DNA of 64,000 nucleotides from Sphingomonas sp. 7/4-4 (GCF_027941955.1 NZ_CP115960.1:4220001-4284000), one strand, 5' to 3'; positions 1-10,316 are shown, counted from the stretch's first letter. Translations and numbers: made by a program. Notes: generated by a model not told the origin, from the sequence alone.

Positions 1-2164
1 GTCCGGTCCGGGTCCGCGTGATCCAGGCGCCGCGCCTCTCGCCCGACGGCAAGCGGGTCGCCTTCACCGCGCTCGGCGGGCTCTATGTCCAGCCGATTGA
101 CAGCAAGGCGCCCCCACGCAAGCTGGTCGCCGCCGACGCATTCCAGCCGAACTGGTCGCCTGACGGGAAGACGCTCGCTTGGGTGAGCTGGACTGCAAGG
201 GATGGTGGCGCGCTGTGGGTGATGCCGGCGAGCGGCGGCAAGCCGCGCCGATTGACCGAAGTGCCGGCCTTCTACACCGAGCCACTGTTCGCCGCGGACG
301 GGAAGAGCCTGCTCGTGCTTCGCGCCAGCCAATATGATCGCAATCGCGTTTTCACCGAGATCGCTGCCGATCGGCCGACGGACATCATTCGCGTACCGCT
401 GGCAGGCGGCGAGGGGGCACGATCGCGCACGCTTATGGTGCCCGCTCGCTGCAACAGACTCGTGACGGCCGCATCTGGTTCTACGGCCCCTCGGGTCTCC
501 GCTCGGTAACGCCCGAGGGCGGGGCGATCCGGGATGAGGTTGCGATCGTCGCGCGCGCGATGGGGCAATATGTCGGCGTTCCGCTGCCGGTCGAGGATGC
601 GCGCATCAGCCCGGCGGGAAACAGCATCCTCGTCAAGGCTGCGTCGCAACTCTATTTGGTCGACATGCCGGCCAGGAGCGACAAGACGCCCGTGGTCAAT
701 GTCACCACCGGCGGCGCCCGTGCACGGCTGACCCGTGAGGGTGCCGATTTCGTCGCCTGGTCGCCCGATGGCAAGACGATCACCTGGTCGGTCGGTTCGA
801 CCTGGCGGGAGGTATCGACTGCGGCGGCCGAGAGCGGCGGCACCGGTGCCGCCGAAGCGGCGGCGCACCGCATCGAGCTGCCGGTCGAACAGCCGCGTGA
901 CGTGCCGCAGGGCAAGCTGGTGCTGCGCGGCGCGACCGTGTTGCCGATGGAGGGTGCCGAAGCCATTGCGGATGCCGATGTGGTGGTCGACAAGGATCGC
1001 ATTGTCGCGGTCGGCTCGCGCGGTACCGTGCCGATCCCGGCCGGCGCCACGATCCGCGACGTGTCCGGCAAGTTCATCACGCCGGGCTTCGTCGATACCC
1101 ATGCCCATTTCTTCGGGATCCGCCGCGGTGTGCACGAGCGCGGCTATTGGGAATTCGCTGCGAACCTCGCCTTCGGCGTCACCTCGTCCCTCGAGGTCCA
1201 GCCCTTCACCACCGACGTCTTTGCCTATGAGGACATGATCGATGCCGGCATGATGGTCGGCCCGCACCTCTGGACCACGGGGCCCGGCGTCTTCGTCAAC
1301 AGCGAGATCCGTTCGAAGGCGGACGCGCTCGACGTGCTCAAGCGCTATCGCGACCATTACCGCACGCGCAACATCAAGGCGTATATGGTGGGCGACCGCG
1401 CCGCGCGGCAGCATGTCATCCAGGCCTCGCAGGAGCTCGGCATGATGCCGACGACCGAAGGGGCGAGCGACCTGGTGCTCGAGCTCACCCATGCGATCGA
1501 CGGTTTTTCGGGCAATGAGCACAGCATGCCGGTCACGCCGCTGCGCGACGATGTCGTCCGGCTGATGGCGGCGAGCGGCATCTCGTACAACCCGACCCTG
1601 TCGGTGCTCTATGGCGGCGGACCGGCGCTGTTCGACTTCATCATCACCAAGCGTCCGCAGGACAATCCCAAGCTGCGCGCCTTCACCCCGCCCGCTGTGC
1701 TTGCCGAGAAACTGCGCAACCGCCACTGGATGCCGGCCGAAGGTCAGTCCTATGCTCTGTTCGCTGCCGACGCGTCGCGGCTGCAAAAGGCTGGCGTGCT
1801 TGTTGGCATCGGCAGCCATGGCGAGATGCAGGGGCTCGGCTTCCATTGGGAGATGGAAGCGCTGGCGAGCGGCGGGGCGACGCCGATGGAGGTGTTGCGC
1901 GCCGCAACGATCGATGGCGCGAGGATCATCGGCCATGCCGACGACGTCGGCAGCATCGCGCCGGGCAAGTTTGCCGACCTGCTGATCCTCGATGCCGATC
2001 CGCGCATCGATATCCGCAATAGCCAGCGGATCGAGGCAGTGATGAAAGCCGGGCGGCTCTACGACCCCGATACGCTCTCCAGCAGCTGGCCCGACATGCG
2101 GCCCGCACCCGAAAGATGGTTCGCCCGCGAGGCTCCATCAGTGACGCCCGGCCTGGCATCATGA
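1..2164 (+). CDS. Amidohydrolase with N-terminal TolB-like beta-propeller (5' end outside window, one frameshift)
   Basis: The first part reads as WD40/TolB-like propeller repeats (several SPDGK motifs near positions 48, 168, 765). The second part is a metal-dependent amidohydrolase: an ITPGFVDTHAH motif near 1075-1110 supplies the HxH metal site and GKFADLLILDADP near the C-terminus is typical of the family. The gene is open at the left edge. The frame changes at the G run 413-417; one extra G joins the two frames and makes the remaining length a multiple of three. The stop overlaps the next start (ATGA at 2161). Substrate unknown; related propeller-amidohydrolases are exported and some act on dipeptides, but nothing here fixes a substrate. 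Confidence 0.8.
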
Positions 2165-3267
2165 TCTCGTCGCGCGCGCTCGGGAAATGGTGCCTGGTGC
2201 ACAAATGGAGCAGCCTCGTCTGCACATTATTCCTGCTGATCCTGTGCTTGACCGGGCTGCCGCTGATCTTCCACGACGAGATTGACGGCCTGGCCCGGAG
2301 CGGACAGGCGCGCATCGCGGCGCGGCCGGGCGAGTCACTGCTTGCCCTCGACGAGATCGTCGCGGTGGCGTTGCGCGAGAAGCCCGGCGACGTGCCGCTC
2401 TATATGAGCTTCGACGAGGACCGGCCGGTGGTGAACATCACCACGGGCCCTGAGCCGCATGCGCCCGAAAGCCGGATGTCCTTCTTTCCGATCGATCGCC
2501 GCACGGGCAAGGTCGCCGAGGCCGAGCGTGGCGGCGGCATGATCGATGTGCTGCTCCATATCCACAAGGACCTCTTCCTCGGCATGCCGGGCATGTTGTT
2601 CCTCGGGCTGATGGGGCTGCTCTTCTTCACGGCCGTGATCTCGGGCGTGGTCATTTATTCGCCCTTCATGCGCAAGCTCGATTTCGGCACGGTGCGGCGG
2701 AGCAAGTCCGTGCGCATCAAATGGCTCGACTGGCATAATCTGCTGGGCGTGGTCACGCTTGCCTGGGCCGGGGTCGTTGGGCTGACCGGCACGATCAACA
2801 CGCTCGCCGATCCGATCACCGCCTGGTGGCGGGCCGACGAACTGGCGGCGATGACGCCGCGCGCCGACGGTCCGGTCGAGATCTATCGTCCCGGCGTTGC
2901 GGGCCGGGCGGTTGCCGCCGCGATGACGGCGGCGCCAAATATGCGGCCGCAGTTCGTGGCGTTTCCGGGCGCGGCGTTCAGCAGCAACGGCCATCTCGCG
3001 GTGTTCCTGCAGGGCGCGACGCCGCTTACCAAGAAGCTGCTCACGCCCGTGCTGGTCGATGCGCGAACCGGCAAGGTCGATGCGATCGCCCCGATGCCCT
3101 GGTACATGAAGGCGCTGCTGCTTTCCCAGCCGCTGCACTTTGGCGATTATGGCGGCATGCCGATGAAGATCCTGTGGGCGCTATTCGATCTGGTGACGAT
3201 CGTGGTGCTGGGCAGTGGGCTCTATCTCTGGCTGGGCAAGCGCAAGCGGCCCCGCGCGGCGACATGA
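2161..3267 (+). CDS. PepSY-associated transmembrane protein
   Basis: A 368-residue inner-membrane protein of the PepSY/PiuB-like family. Visible features are an N-terminal membrane segment (about residues 17-37), a periplasmic PepSY region, a DVLLHIHKDLFLG motif followed by two membrane segments, then WHNLLGV and a last membrane segment near the C-terminus. The start at 2161 is chosen because ATGA overlaps the stop of the amidohydrolase; longer upstream readings lie inside that gene. Family members are linked to reduction or uptake of iron with TonB receptors, but here the partner is an amidohydrolase, so the role is inferred only. Confidence 0.8.
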   Translation: MISSRALGKWCLVHKWSSLVCTLFLLILCLTGLPLIFHDEIDGLARSGQARIAARPGESLLALDEIVAVALREKPGDVPLYMSFDEDRPVVNITTGPEPHAPESRMSFFPIDRRTGKVAEAERGGGMIDVLLHIHKDLFLGMPGMLFLGLMGLLFFTAVISGVVIYSPFMRKLDFGTVRRSKSVRIKWLDWHNLLGVVTLAWAGVVGLTGTINTLADPITAWWRADELAAMTPRADGPVEIYRPGVAGRAVAAAMTAAPNMRPQFVAFPGAAFSSNGHLAVFLQGATPLTKKLLTPVLVDARTGKVDAIAPMPWYMKALLLSQPLHFGDYGGMPMKILWALFDLVTIVVLGSGLYLWLGKRKRPRAAT

Positions 3268-3431
3268 TCGCCCCATACAGACCGCTGCTGGTCCCGCTGC
3301 TGCTTGCGATCACAAGCCTTGCCGGGCTCGTCGCGGGGCTGCTTGGCGAAGGCCCGTGGGACATGGCTGCATGGTTGGGCCTTGCCGCGCCACTCGCCGC
3401 GATCGCATGGAGCTGGCGGCGCTCGCGCTAG
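3264..3431 (+). CDS. Small two-helix membrane protein
   Basis: A 55-residue protein whose start overlaps the PepSY stop as ATGA. It has two hydrophobic stretches (about residues 7-27 and 33-50) separated by a short GEGPWD turn and ends in a basic tail WRRSR. The exact overlap with the preceding gene argues it is translated with it. It may be a short counterpart of the third membrane gene in the second PepSY set at 8814-9134, but no family can be named with confidence. Confidence 0.55.
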   Translation: MIAPYRPLLVPLLLAITSLAGLVAGLLGEGPWDMAAWLGLAAPLAAIAWSWRRSR

Positions 3432-3491
3432 AAGGTCGTGGTCCGCGGAGCTTCACGGCATTCCGCAAGCGTGGCCGTCAAGCGCCCAGCT

Positions 3492-3508
3492 CCGGCCGGA
3501 AAGGCCGG
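3492..3508. terminator. Possible hairpin terminator
   Basis: CCGGCC and GGCCGG arms around a GGAAA-containing loop lie in the gap between the PepSY operon and the convergent SRPBCC gene. There is no clear T run, so it is only a weak candidate. Confidence 0.3.
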
Positions 3509-3562
3509 TGGAGTCACTTCCCAAAAGCGGACGTTCCCCTGAGGCGCGTTTCTCGTTCCACG

Positions 3563-4066
3563 CTACGCGCTTATGCTGGAAAGCAATTCGTCGAGCTGAT
3601 CCAGCTGCTCCGGCAATCCGGCCGCCGAGCCCTGCAATGCCTCCTCGAGCGCCTCCCTGGACGGATAGGCTTCGTGGAAATTCACCAGCGTCTTCCCGCC
3701 CTGGTCCTCGAAGGTCACGGTCGTGATCGCGCCTTCTTCGCCCTCGTCGTTGGTCCAGACGATGCGCTCGTTCGGGATTACCTCGAGATACTTGCCGTGG
3801 AAGGCCATGGTGTCCGACCCGCCGGCGGCGAATTCCAGCCGGTATTTGCCGCCGGTCCGGACGTCCATGTCGCACGCTACGAGCGAAACGCCGGATAAGG
3901 ATTTCGGCATCCACCAGCGCTGGAACAGCTCGGGCTGGCTCCACGCTTTGTAAACCACGCTCGGCGGCGCATCGAATGTCCGCGTTACGACGAGTTCGCG
4001 ATCCCCTATGCGCTCGACGGACGTGCGGTTCTGCGCATCACCTGCATTGCTAGCTTGCTGATTCAT
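3563..4066 (-). CDS. SRPBCC (AHSA1/START-like) domain protein
   Basis: A 167-residue protein with the AHSA1-type pattern: LVVTRTFDAPPSVVYKAWSQPELFQRWW near the N-terminus and a GGKYRLEF/FHGKYLEV/IVWTND core. The family folds as a helix-grip ligand-binding domain; no catalytic role can be assigned. The gene overlaps the upstream ArsR-type regulator by 17 bases, the common regulator-SRPBCC pairing, so they form one operon. Confidence 0.85.
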   Translation of the reverse strand: MNQQASNAGDAQNRTSVERIGDRELVVTRTFDAPPSVVYKAWSQPELFQRWWMPKSLSGVSLVACDMDVRTGGKYRLEFAAGGSDTMAFHGKYLEVIPNERIVWTNDEGEEGAITTVTFEDQGGKTLVNFHEAYPSREALEEALQGSAAGLPEQLDQLDELLSSISA

Positions 4067-4406
4067 CGTTTCCCTCCTGTTTCATTTCGCTGATGATTTC
4101 GTCCAGTACCTCGAAGCGGGCCTCGAAGAGCTTGCGATGCGCCTCGATCCACTCGGCCTCCGCCTTGAGGCCGCTTTTCCCAAGCTTGCAGGTTCTCACC
4201 CGTCCGACCTTCTGCGTGACGACGAGTCCCGCCCGCTCGAGAACCTGGACGTGCTTCTTCATGCCGGTCAGCGTCATCTGGAACTTGTCCGCGAGACTGG
4301 TGATCGACGCGTTCCCTCGTCCAAGCTGATCGATGATCCCGCGCCGGGTCGCATCGGACAGCGCCGCAAATGAGAGATCGAGGGGAGGGCTTGAATACTG
4401 AACCAT
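4050..4406 (-). CDS. ArsR-family winged-helix repressor
   Basis: A 118-residue winged-helix regulator: LSFAALSDATRRGIIDQL near the N-terminus, a recognition region MTLTGMKKHVQVLERAGLV and a wing GRVRTCKLG. No cysteine pair of a metal sensor is seen, which fits the subgroup that pairs with SRPBCC proteins. A palindrome (ACTGAAC and GTTCAGT arms) sits across the start codon, suggesting autoregulation. Confidence 0.88.
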   Translation of the reverse strand: MVQYSSPPLDLSFAALSDATRRGIIDQLGRGNASITSLADKFQMTLTGMKKHVQVLERAGLVVTQKVGRVRTCKLGKSGLKAEAEWIEAHRKLFEARFEVLDEIISEMKQEGNDESAS

Positions 4407-4416
4407 ATAGTTCAGT
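4397..4416. promoter_or_regulatory. Probable ArsR-type operator
   Basis: Perfect 7-bp inverted repeat ACTGAAC-6-GTTCAGT. It overlaps the start codon of the regulator (ATG at 4406-4404), so binding would block initiation of transcription or translation directly. Confidence 0.6.
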
Positions 4417-4543
4417 GTCTAACCTGCTCGCGCAGAAAACGCAAGCCTCCCGAACTTTCTCTGCCGTAGACCGGTCATTCGAGATCAGATGTCGCGAGAA
4501 CGGGTGCCGGGGCTCGCAAATGAAGTCCCGGCCTTGGCAGGGC

Positions 4544-6863
4544 TCACCACTTGAAGCGCAGTGATCCCGTCACGGTGCGTGACGCTCCGAAATAGCAGGA
4601 ATTGGAGAAGGGGCAGGCGCTGATGTAGCGCTTGTCGAGCAGGTTCGCTGCGTTGAACGCCGCGCTCCACCCCTCAGCGAGTTGCCGAGAAACGACAGGT
4701 CGTACCCGATCAGCGCATCGACCAGGGTGAAGTCGTCGGTCGTGAACGCCTCGAACGTGGTGACGTTGTTGACCACCTTGTAGCTGGTCGATCCCCCGAT
4801 CCGCTGACGTAACGTACGCCCGCGCCCAGCGAGAGGCCGCCGATGGCACCGCCCGCGCCGCCGCGGCCGAGGTCATAAGAGAGGAATCCCGTCGCCTGCC
4901 ATTCCGGCGTGCCGAGCTGACGCGTGCCGGTGGTGGTCGGCGTGCCGCTATTGGTCGCCGTCGGCCGCACCGCCGGCGAACCCTGCGTGATGATCGCGTC
5001 GGTATAGGCGCCCGCGAGGATCACGTCGAAGCCCGGCGTCACTTCGCCGCGGCCCTCCAGTTCGACGCCGCGCACGCGCACCTCGCCGATCTGCACCTGC
5101 GAATTGGCCGGAATGGTGCCGGTGCCAGCCAGTGGGTCGGGCGCGGGCACCTTCTGACGCTTCAGCTCATAGACCGACAGGGTAAACAGCGCCTTCGCGC
5201 CCCTGGGCTGGAACTTCAGTCCGCCCTCGATCATCTTGCCGGTCACCGGGTCGAACGGCACGCCGAGATAGGTGGTGCCCGTCTGCGGCTCGAACGATTC
5301 CGAATAGGAGACGTAAGGAGACAGGCCGATCGCGGTTTCATAGAGCGCGCCGACCCGCGCAGTGAACGCGGTCTGCGACAGCAACGTCACGTTGTTCGCC
5401 GCCAGCTTCTTGTTGATCGAGGTCTGGTGATACCAGTCCCAGCGGCCGCTCGCGATCAGCTGCAGATTGCCGAGTGATAGCTGATCCTGGAGGTACACGC
5501 CCACCTGATCGCGCTTGCTGTAGGTGTTCACATAGGCGGCGGAGAGCGCCTTCAGGTCGAGGCTGGGCAGCGTTCCGCCATAGACCGGGTTGAACAGGTT
5601 GAGGTTCGGAATGCTGGTGACCGGATTGGCGGTCACGCCGGTGTTGAACTGCTGGAAATTCTCACCCGAGATGAACTGATAGTCGACGCCCACCAGCACA
5701 TTGTGCTCCAGCGGCCCGGTCGCGAACTTCGCGTTGAAGTGATTGTCGATCGTCAGCGTGTCGAAATCCTCGTCCGCGCCGCCGCCGCCGCGGGAGATAT
5801 TGCTGTAATCGGTATTGCGGTTCACCCCTGTGCCGGTGGTCAGGAAGCCCGCGACATAGAGCTGGCGGTAGCTCAGATTGTTGTTCTGGAAGCGGAAGTT
5901 CGAGCGGAAGCTGAGATGTTCGTCGAAATCGTGGCGAAACAGCGCCGTGATCGACTGCGCCTTGTGGTTATAGCGCTCATAGCCCGGATCACCGGTATTG
6001 ATATGCAGCGGCACCTTGCCCGCCGGGTTGGGCAGCACGGTGCCATAAGCCGGAACGCCCGAATAACCGCCACCCGAGGGCGAATGCTGGTAGTTGGCGA
6101 TCAGCGTCAGGCTGGTGTCCGGCCCCGGCGCGAAGGTCAGCATCGGACTGATGTGATAGCGTTCGCTGAACGTGTCCCAAGTGAAGCCGTCGCTCTTCTG
6201 CCAGCCGCCGACGATGCGGGCCAGCAGCTTGCCGTCGCCGGTGAGCGGCTGATTGACGTCGGCCACCGCGCGAACCGCGTTGTAATTGCCGACCTGCAAT
6301 TCGGCGCGTCCGAACGCGTTGGCCTCGGGAATCTTGCTGGTCAGATTGACCAGGCCGCCGGGAGTCGAATTGCCGTAGAGAACCGAGGCCGGCCCCTTCA
6401 CCACATCGACCTGGTCGATGCGATTGAAGTCGATCTGCGGGGTTGAATAGGGGCCCGCGAGCAGCCGCATCCCATCGAGGTACACGCCCGGTGCGAAGCC
6501 GCGCAGCAGCAGCTGGTCGTAGCGGGTCACGGTGCCGCCGCGCTGGTTCGCCGCCACGCCGGCGACATAGCCGAGCGCCTGATTGATCGACAGCACGTTG
6601 CGCCGCTCCAGCTCCTCGCCGTCGATGACGGTGATCGATTGCGGCGTCTCGATCAGCGAAGTGTCGGTCTTGGTGCCGGTGCCCGTGCCCTTTTCGCGCA
6701 GGCCGGTGACGACGATCGTGTCATGGGGTGATGCCTGCGTCTCCTCCGCCGTCGCATTCTTGTCCTCCTCCGCCGCGAATGCCGTCGGTGCGAGCGCCAG
6801 TCCGGCCGCCGCCAGAGTGGCGCGCGAAACGGACCACAGGACTTGATTGAACGAGCGGCGCAT
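4544..6863 (-). CDS. TonB-dependent siderophore receptor (two frameshifts)
   Basis: An outer-membrane ferric-siderophore receptor. It has a signal peptide (MRRSFNQVLWS to about residue 30), a plug domain (DTIVVTGLREKG, TPQSITVIDGEELERRN, VKGPASVLYGNSTPGGLVN) and a beta barrel ending in RTVTGSLRFKW with the aromatic C-terminus expected for barrel assembly. The start at 6863 is chosen because it begins the signal peptide; the longer reading to 7289 covers divergent genes. The C-terminal 270 bases are split over three frames; one extra base in the C runs 4793-4797 and 4670-4673 gives a 773-residue receptor of normal size. A Fur-like box upstream and the divergent PepSY set support iron control. 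Confidence 0.88.
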
Positions 6864-6876
6864 GCTTCCCCTATTT

Positions 6877-6895
6877 GCTATTGATAACGATTCGC
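6877..6895. promoter_or_regulatory. Fur-like iron box
   Basis: The 19-bp stretch GCTATTGATAACGATTCGC lies just upstream of the siderophore receptor and in the shared divergent promoter region. It resembles the GATAATGATAATCATTATC Fur consensus in its ATTGATAACGATT core. A second AT-rich segment with GCAAATGCGAATCA lies at about 6924-6937. Confidence 0.5.
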
Positions 6896-6956
6896 AGCGG
6901 CTGGTAGGGACGACGTGCCCATATTGCAAATGCGAATCAACATCAGAGGAGTCGGA

Positions 6957-7259
6957 ATGAGCGAGGCGAGTGCGACATCGAAGCGAGGCGGGGCCCCTGC
7001 GGCGATGGCGCTGCGCTGCGTCACTGCATTGCTGGGTGGGTACGCCGCCAGCGCGGGCACCGCTGCCCTGGTCGCCCGCATCCTGCCGATCGCGCGTGTC
7101 GAGGCCACCAGCTGGGCGATTATCCTCAGCTTCCTCTTTTATGCGTGCGTGGCGCTCTGGGCCTTTCACGAGCAACGGCTGCTGCGCGTCTGCATCCTTA
7201 TCTGGGGCATTGCGGCGGTGACGATCGGCCTGGCGCTGCTGATCGGCGTGCGTCCGTGA
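6957..7259 (+). CDS. DUF3649-type iron-uptake membrane protein
   Basis: A 100-residue protein with two or three hydrophobic segments (GGYAASAGTAALVARILP, WAIILSFLFYACVALWAF, and a last helix). This pattern and its place before a PepSY gene match DUF3649 proteins found with TonB iron receptors. The start at 6957 has a GAGGAG ribosome site directly upstream; the earlier in-frame ATG at 6915 lacks one. The stop overlaps the next start as GTGA. Confidence 0.75.
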   Translation: MSEASATSKRGGAPAAMALRCVTALLGGYAASAGTAALVARILPIARVEATSWAIILSFLFYACVALWAFHEQRLLRVCILIWGIAAVTIGLALLIGVRP

Positions 7260-8824
7260 GTGCTCCGTCGCTCCGCAAGTCGATGGCATGGATCCATGGC
7301 TGGATGGGCCTGCTCGCCGGCTGGATCCTGTTCGCCATGTTCCTGACCGGTACCGCCAGCTATTTCCGTCCCGAGATCACCCGCTGGATGCAACCCGAGC
7401 TGCGCCCGCAGCCCGTTGCCCCGGCGGACGCCGCTTCCGCCGCCGTCCGCTACCTCCAGCGCACCGCGCCCGCCGCCGAGCAATGGTATATCTACCTGCC
7501 GGACGCGCGCACGACCTCCACCCGCGTCGTCGTACGCGACAAGCCCACGACGCCGCCCGCGCCGCGCCGCCCGGAAATCCGCCTCGATCCCGCCACCGGC
7601 GAACCGCTCCGCGCCCGCGAAACGCGCGGCGGAGAACATTTCTATCGCTTTCATTTCCAGCTTCAGTTGCCGCATCCCTGGGGCCGCTGGCTCGCGGGCC
7701 TGTGCGCCATGTTCATGCTCGCCGCGATCATTTCCGGGGTGATCACTCACAAGCGGATCTTCATGGATTTCTTCATGCTGCGCTGGGGCAAGGGACAGCG
7801 CAGCTGGCTGGACGCGCATAATGTCTCGGCAGTGCTCGCGCTGCCCTATCACGCGATGATCACTTATACCGGGCTGATCACCCTCGCCCTGATGTACATG
7901 CCCTGGCCGATCGCCGCCAATTACGCCAAGCCCGCCGCCTTTGCCGCCGAGGCATATGGCATCGAACCCGACCCGCCCGCTATCGGCCGTCCTGCCCCGC
8001 TCGTCTCCGTCGCGCCGCTGGTTCGGTCCGCCATCCAGGAATGGCAAAGCGAGCCGCCCGGCCGCATCGTCATCCGCAACCCCAATGACGCCACCGCGCG
8101 GATCACGATGCTGCGCGAAGGGACGGCGAGCCTCAGCACGCGTCAGGGCGCGATCACCTGGTCCGGCAGCGACGGCCGCCGCCTTTCGGTTTCGCCACCG
8201 CCCGGTCCCGCCGTCCGCACCGCCGCAGTGATGCTCGGCCTGCATCTCGGCTGGTTCGCCGATACCGGACTGCGCTGGGTGCTCTTCGCGCTGGGGCTCA
8301 CCGGCACCGCGATGGTCGGCACCGGCCTGGTGCTGTGGACCGAAAAGCGACTGCGCAAGACCGCCTCGCCGATCGGCCATGCCGTGGTCCAGCGGCTCAA
8401 CATCGGCACGATCGCCTGCCTGCCCGCCGGCATGGCCGCCTTCTTCCTCGCCAACCGCCTGATCCCGGTAGCGATGCCCGATCGCGGGGCGCTCGAGGTG
8501 TCGGCGATGTTCTACACTTGGTTCGGCCTTGCCGTGCTCACGTGCCTGCGCCCGGTCCGCCGCGCCTGGCCGGAAGCGCTCGGCATAGCCGCTGCGGCCT
8601 TTCTCGCCGTGCCGCTGGTCAACATGGCCACGACCGATCGCGGCCTGCCGCAATCGATCGCGCAGGGCGATGGCCTGTTCGTCGCTTTCGATCTCGTCAT
8701 GCTCGGCAGCGCAATTCTGCTGGGATTTGCCGCCCGGCAGGCGAACCGTATCGCGTACCGCGTGTCCCAGCGAGAATCGGCCCCTGTCGGGCTCGATCAG
8801 GAGCGGCTTGCCCATGCCGCTTGA
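7256..8824 (+). CDS. PepSY-domain iron-uptake membrane protein
   Basis: A 522-residue inner-membrane protein: first membrane segment in MAWIHGWMGLLAGWILFAMFLTG, a periplasmic PepSY region with FYRFHFQLQLPHPWGRW, the FMLRWGKGQRSWLDAHN signature, and four or more C-terminal membrane segments. A GTG start at 7256 is chosen because it overlaps the preceding stop; the longer upstream reading lies within DUF3649. Its family is thought to reduce or transfer iron from imported siderophores, which fits the divergent receptor. Confidence 0.85.
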   Translation: MSAPSLRKSMAWIHGWMGLLAGWILFAMFLTGTASYFRPEITRWMQPELRPQPVAPADAASAAVRYLQRTAPAAEQWYIYLPDARTTSTRVVVRDKPTTPPAPRRPEIRLDPATGEPLRARETRGGEHFYRFHFQLQLPHPWGRWLAGLCAMFMLAAIISGVITHKRIFMDFFMLRWGKGQRSWLDAHNVSAVLALPYHAMITYTGLITLALMYMPWPIAANYAKPAAFAAEAYGIEPDPPAIGRPAPLVSVAPLVRSAIQEWQSEPPGRIVIRNPNDATARITMLREGTASLSTRQGAITWSGSDGRRLSVSPPPGPAVRTAAVMLGLHLGWFADTGLRWVLFALGLTGTAMVGTGLVLWTEKRLRKTASPIGHAVVQRLNIGTIACLPAGMAAFFLANRLIPVAMPDRGALEVSAMFYTWFGLAVLTCLRPVRRAWPEALGIAAAAFLAVPLVNMATTDRGLPQSIAQGDGLFVAFDLVMLGSAILLGFAARQANRIAYRVSQRESAPVGLDQERLAHAA

Positions 8825-9134
8825 TATTGTCGCAGCCGCTTATGTCGGCTTTCTCTGCCTGGCCGTCGCCACGCGTCGGATCCGCCCTGCGATGCCCTTG
8901 TTGCGCGCGATCACACCGCGGGCGCTGCGCATCGGCGGCGGCCTGCTGCTCGCCTTGGCGCTCCTGAGCGGCGCGGCTCGCCTCGGTGTGGCCATCGGGA
9001 TCGTCGCCTGGATAGCGGCGCTCGCCATCGCGGCAGTTGCGCTGGTCCTGCTGCTTTCGCGCTCACCCAACATCGCGTTCGTGGCAGCTGCACCGATCGC
9101 CCTAGCGGGGCTGGCCGCAAGCCTGATCGGATGA
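8814..9134 (+). CDS. DUF3325-type membrane protein
   Basis: A 106-residue protein made almost wholly of hydrophobic helices, starting MPLDIVAAAYVGFLCLAVATRR. Size, position third after DUF3649 and PepSY, and an 11-base overlap with the PepSY gene match DUF3325 proteins. It is probably a partner of the PepSY protein; biochemical function unknown. Confidence 0.7.
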   Translation: MPLDIVAAAYVGFLCLAVATRRIRPAMPLLRAITPRALRIGGGLLLALALLSGAARLGVAIGIVAWIAALAIAAVALVLLLSRSPNIAFVAAAPIALAGLAASLIG

Positions 9135-9191
9135 GCCTTACGAGAAATTGCCCGAGCCCTTCATGAAAATGGAGGAGCGGTCGATATCGCC

Positions 9192-10316
9192 TTAGGCGGT
9201 GAACCGGCGTTTCGACACGCAATTGTCGTCGACCAGATCCCAATCCACGTCGATTCCGAGCCCCGGCCCAGTCGGCGCGTGGATGTTGCCGTCGGCATCC
9301 ATGAAGTCGCGAAGGCTCTGCTTCATCGGCACCTGAAAGGTATCCTCGGGCACGAACAGCTCGAAATATTCCGAATTGCGCACCGCGCAGGCGACATGGA
9401 CATTGGCCACGTCCATCGGGCCCATCGTCGTGGTGTGCAACTCGCAGTTCATGCCATGCGCTTCGGCCAGATGGCAGACCTTGAGCGTGCCGGTGATGCC
9501 GCCCTTCCACGATACGTCGGCGCGGACCATGTCGACGGCATTGTCGCGTATCGCCTGCGCCACGCCCCATGGGCCGCCGCGCGTGGTTTCGGTGCCGACG
9601 ATCGGGATGTCGACCGCGGCGCTGAGCTTGGCATATTTGTCGAGCTCGTAATCGCGGAACGGCTCTTCGAGCCAATAATAATCGAGGCTCTCCATGTGCC
9701 GGGCGACCTTGATCGCTTCGTGGAGCGTGTATTCGGCGACGGGATCGCTCATCAGTACCATGTCGGGGCCGACTGCCGCGCGGACCGCGGCGTGGATTTC
9801 CATGTCCATGCTGCTCGGGCCGCACGGATGGACCTTGTACGCCTTGAACCCGCGCGCCTTGTAGGCCAGCGCCTCCCGCACATAATCTTCGACGCCGGGC
9901 AGCCACAGGCTGCTGGCATAGACCGGCAGGCTTGTCCGGTAGCTGCCGATATATTGGTGCAGCGGCAGCCCGGCGGTGCGCGCCGCGGCGTCCCATAGAG
10001 CCACGTCGATCGGGCCGGGGAGGAATATCGGGAAGAAGGCGCCGTGGCGGTCGATATTCCAGAAATCGTGCCAAATCCTCTCACGATCATGGATGCTGCG
10101 GCCGAGGATCACCGGCGCGATCACGTCGGACAGGTAGGCATCGGTGACCGCGCCCGACCGCGCCGCCCAGAAAGTGGCCACGCCTTCGACTCCGTCCGAA
10201 GTGGTGATTTTGCCGACACCATAGCTCCACGGCATCGGCGCGGCGCCCTGCCGGTCCTCGTCGAACAGGCCCTTGGGACGATTGCAGATCCACGTCTCAA
10301 ACGTCTCGATGTGCAT
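9192..10316 (-). CDS. Enolase-superfamily sugar-acid dehydratase (mandelate racemase group)
   Basis: A 374-residue member of the mandelate racemase/muconate lactonizing group. Visible signatures: FKAYKVH at the lysine strand, metal ligands in SDPVAEYT, WLEEPF and GTETTRGG, and a late histidine in ELHTTTMGP. The second basic residue of the usual KxK pair is histidine here, so the substrate class differs from plain mandelate racemase. A CTTACAGG operator lies 22 bases upstream of the start, tying it to the uronate regulon. A role in dehydrating an aldonate or uronate-derived acid is likely; the exact substrate is not readable. Confidence 0.82.
   Translation of the reverse strand: MHIETFETWICNRPKGLFDEDRQGAAPMPWSYGVGKITTSDGVEGVATFWAARSGAVTDAYLSDVIAPVILGRSIHDRERIWHDFWNIDRHGAFFPIFLPGPIDVALWDAAARTAGLPLHQYIGSYRTSLPVYASSLWLPGVEDYVREALAYKARGFKAYKVHPCGPSSMDMEIHAAVRAAVGPDMVLMSDPVAEYTLHEAIKVARHMESLDYYWLEEPFRDYELDKYAKLSAAVDIPIVGTETTRGGPWGVAQAIRDNAVDMVRADVSWKGGITGTLKVCHLAEAHGMNCELHTTTMGPMDVANVHVACAVRNSEYFELFVPEDTFQVPMKQSLRDFMDADGNIHAPTGPGLGIDVDWDLVDDNCVSKRRFTA

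Noticed and set aside
272..1936. Long minus-strand open frame (554 codons) opposite the amidohydrolase
   Set aside because: Arginine- and histidine-rich composition with no family motif; the plus strand has clear propeller and amidohydrolase motifs.
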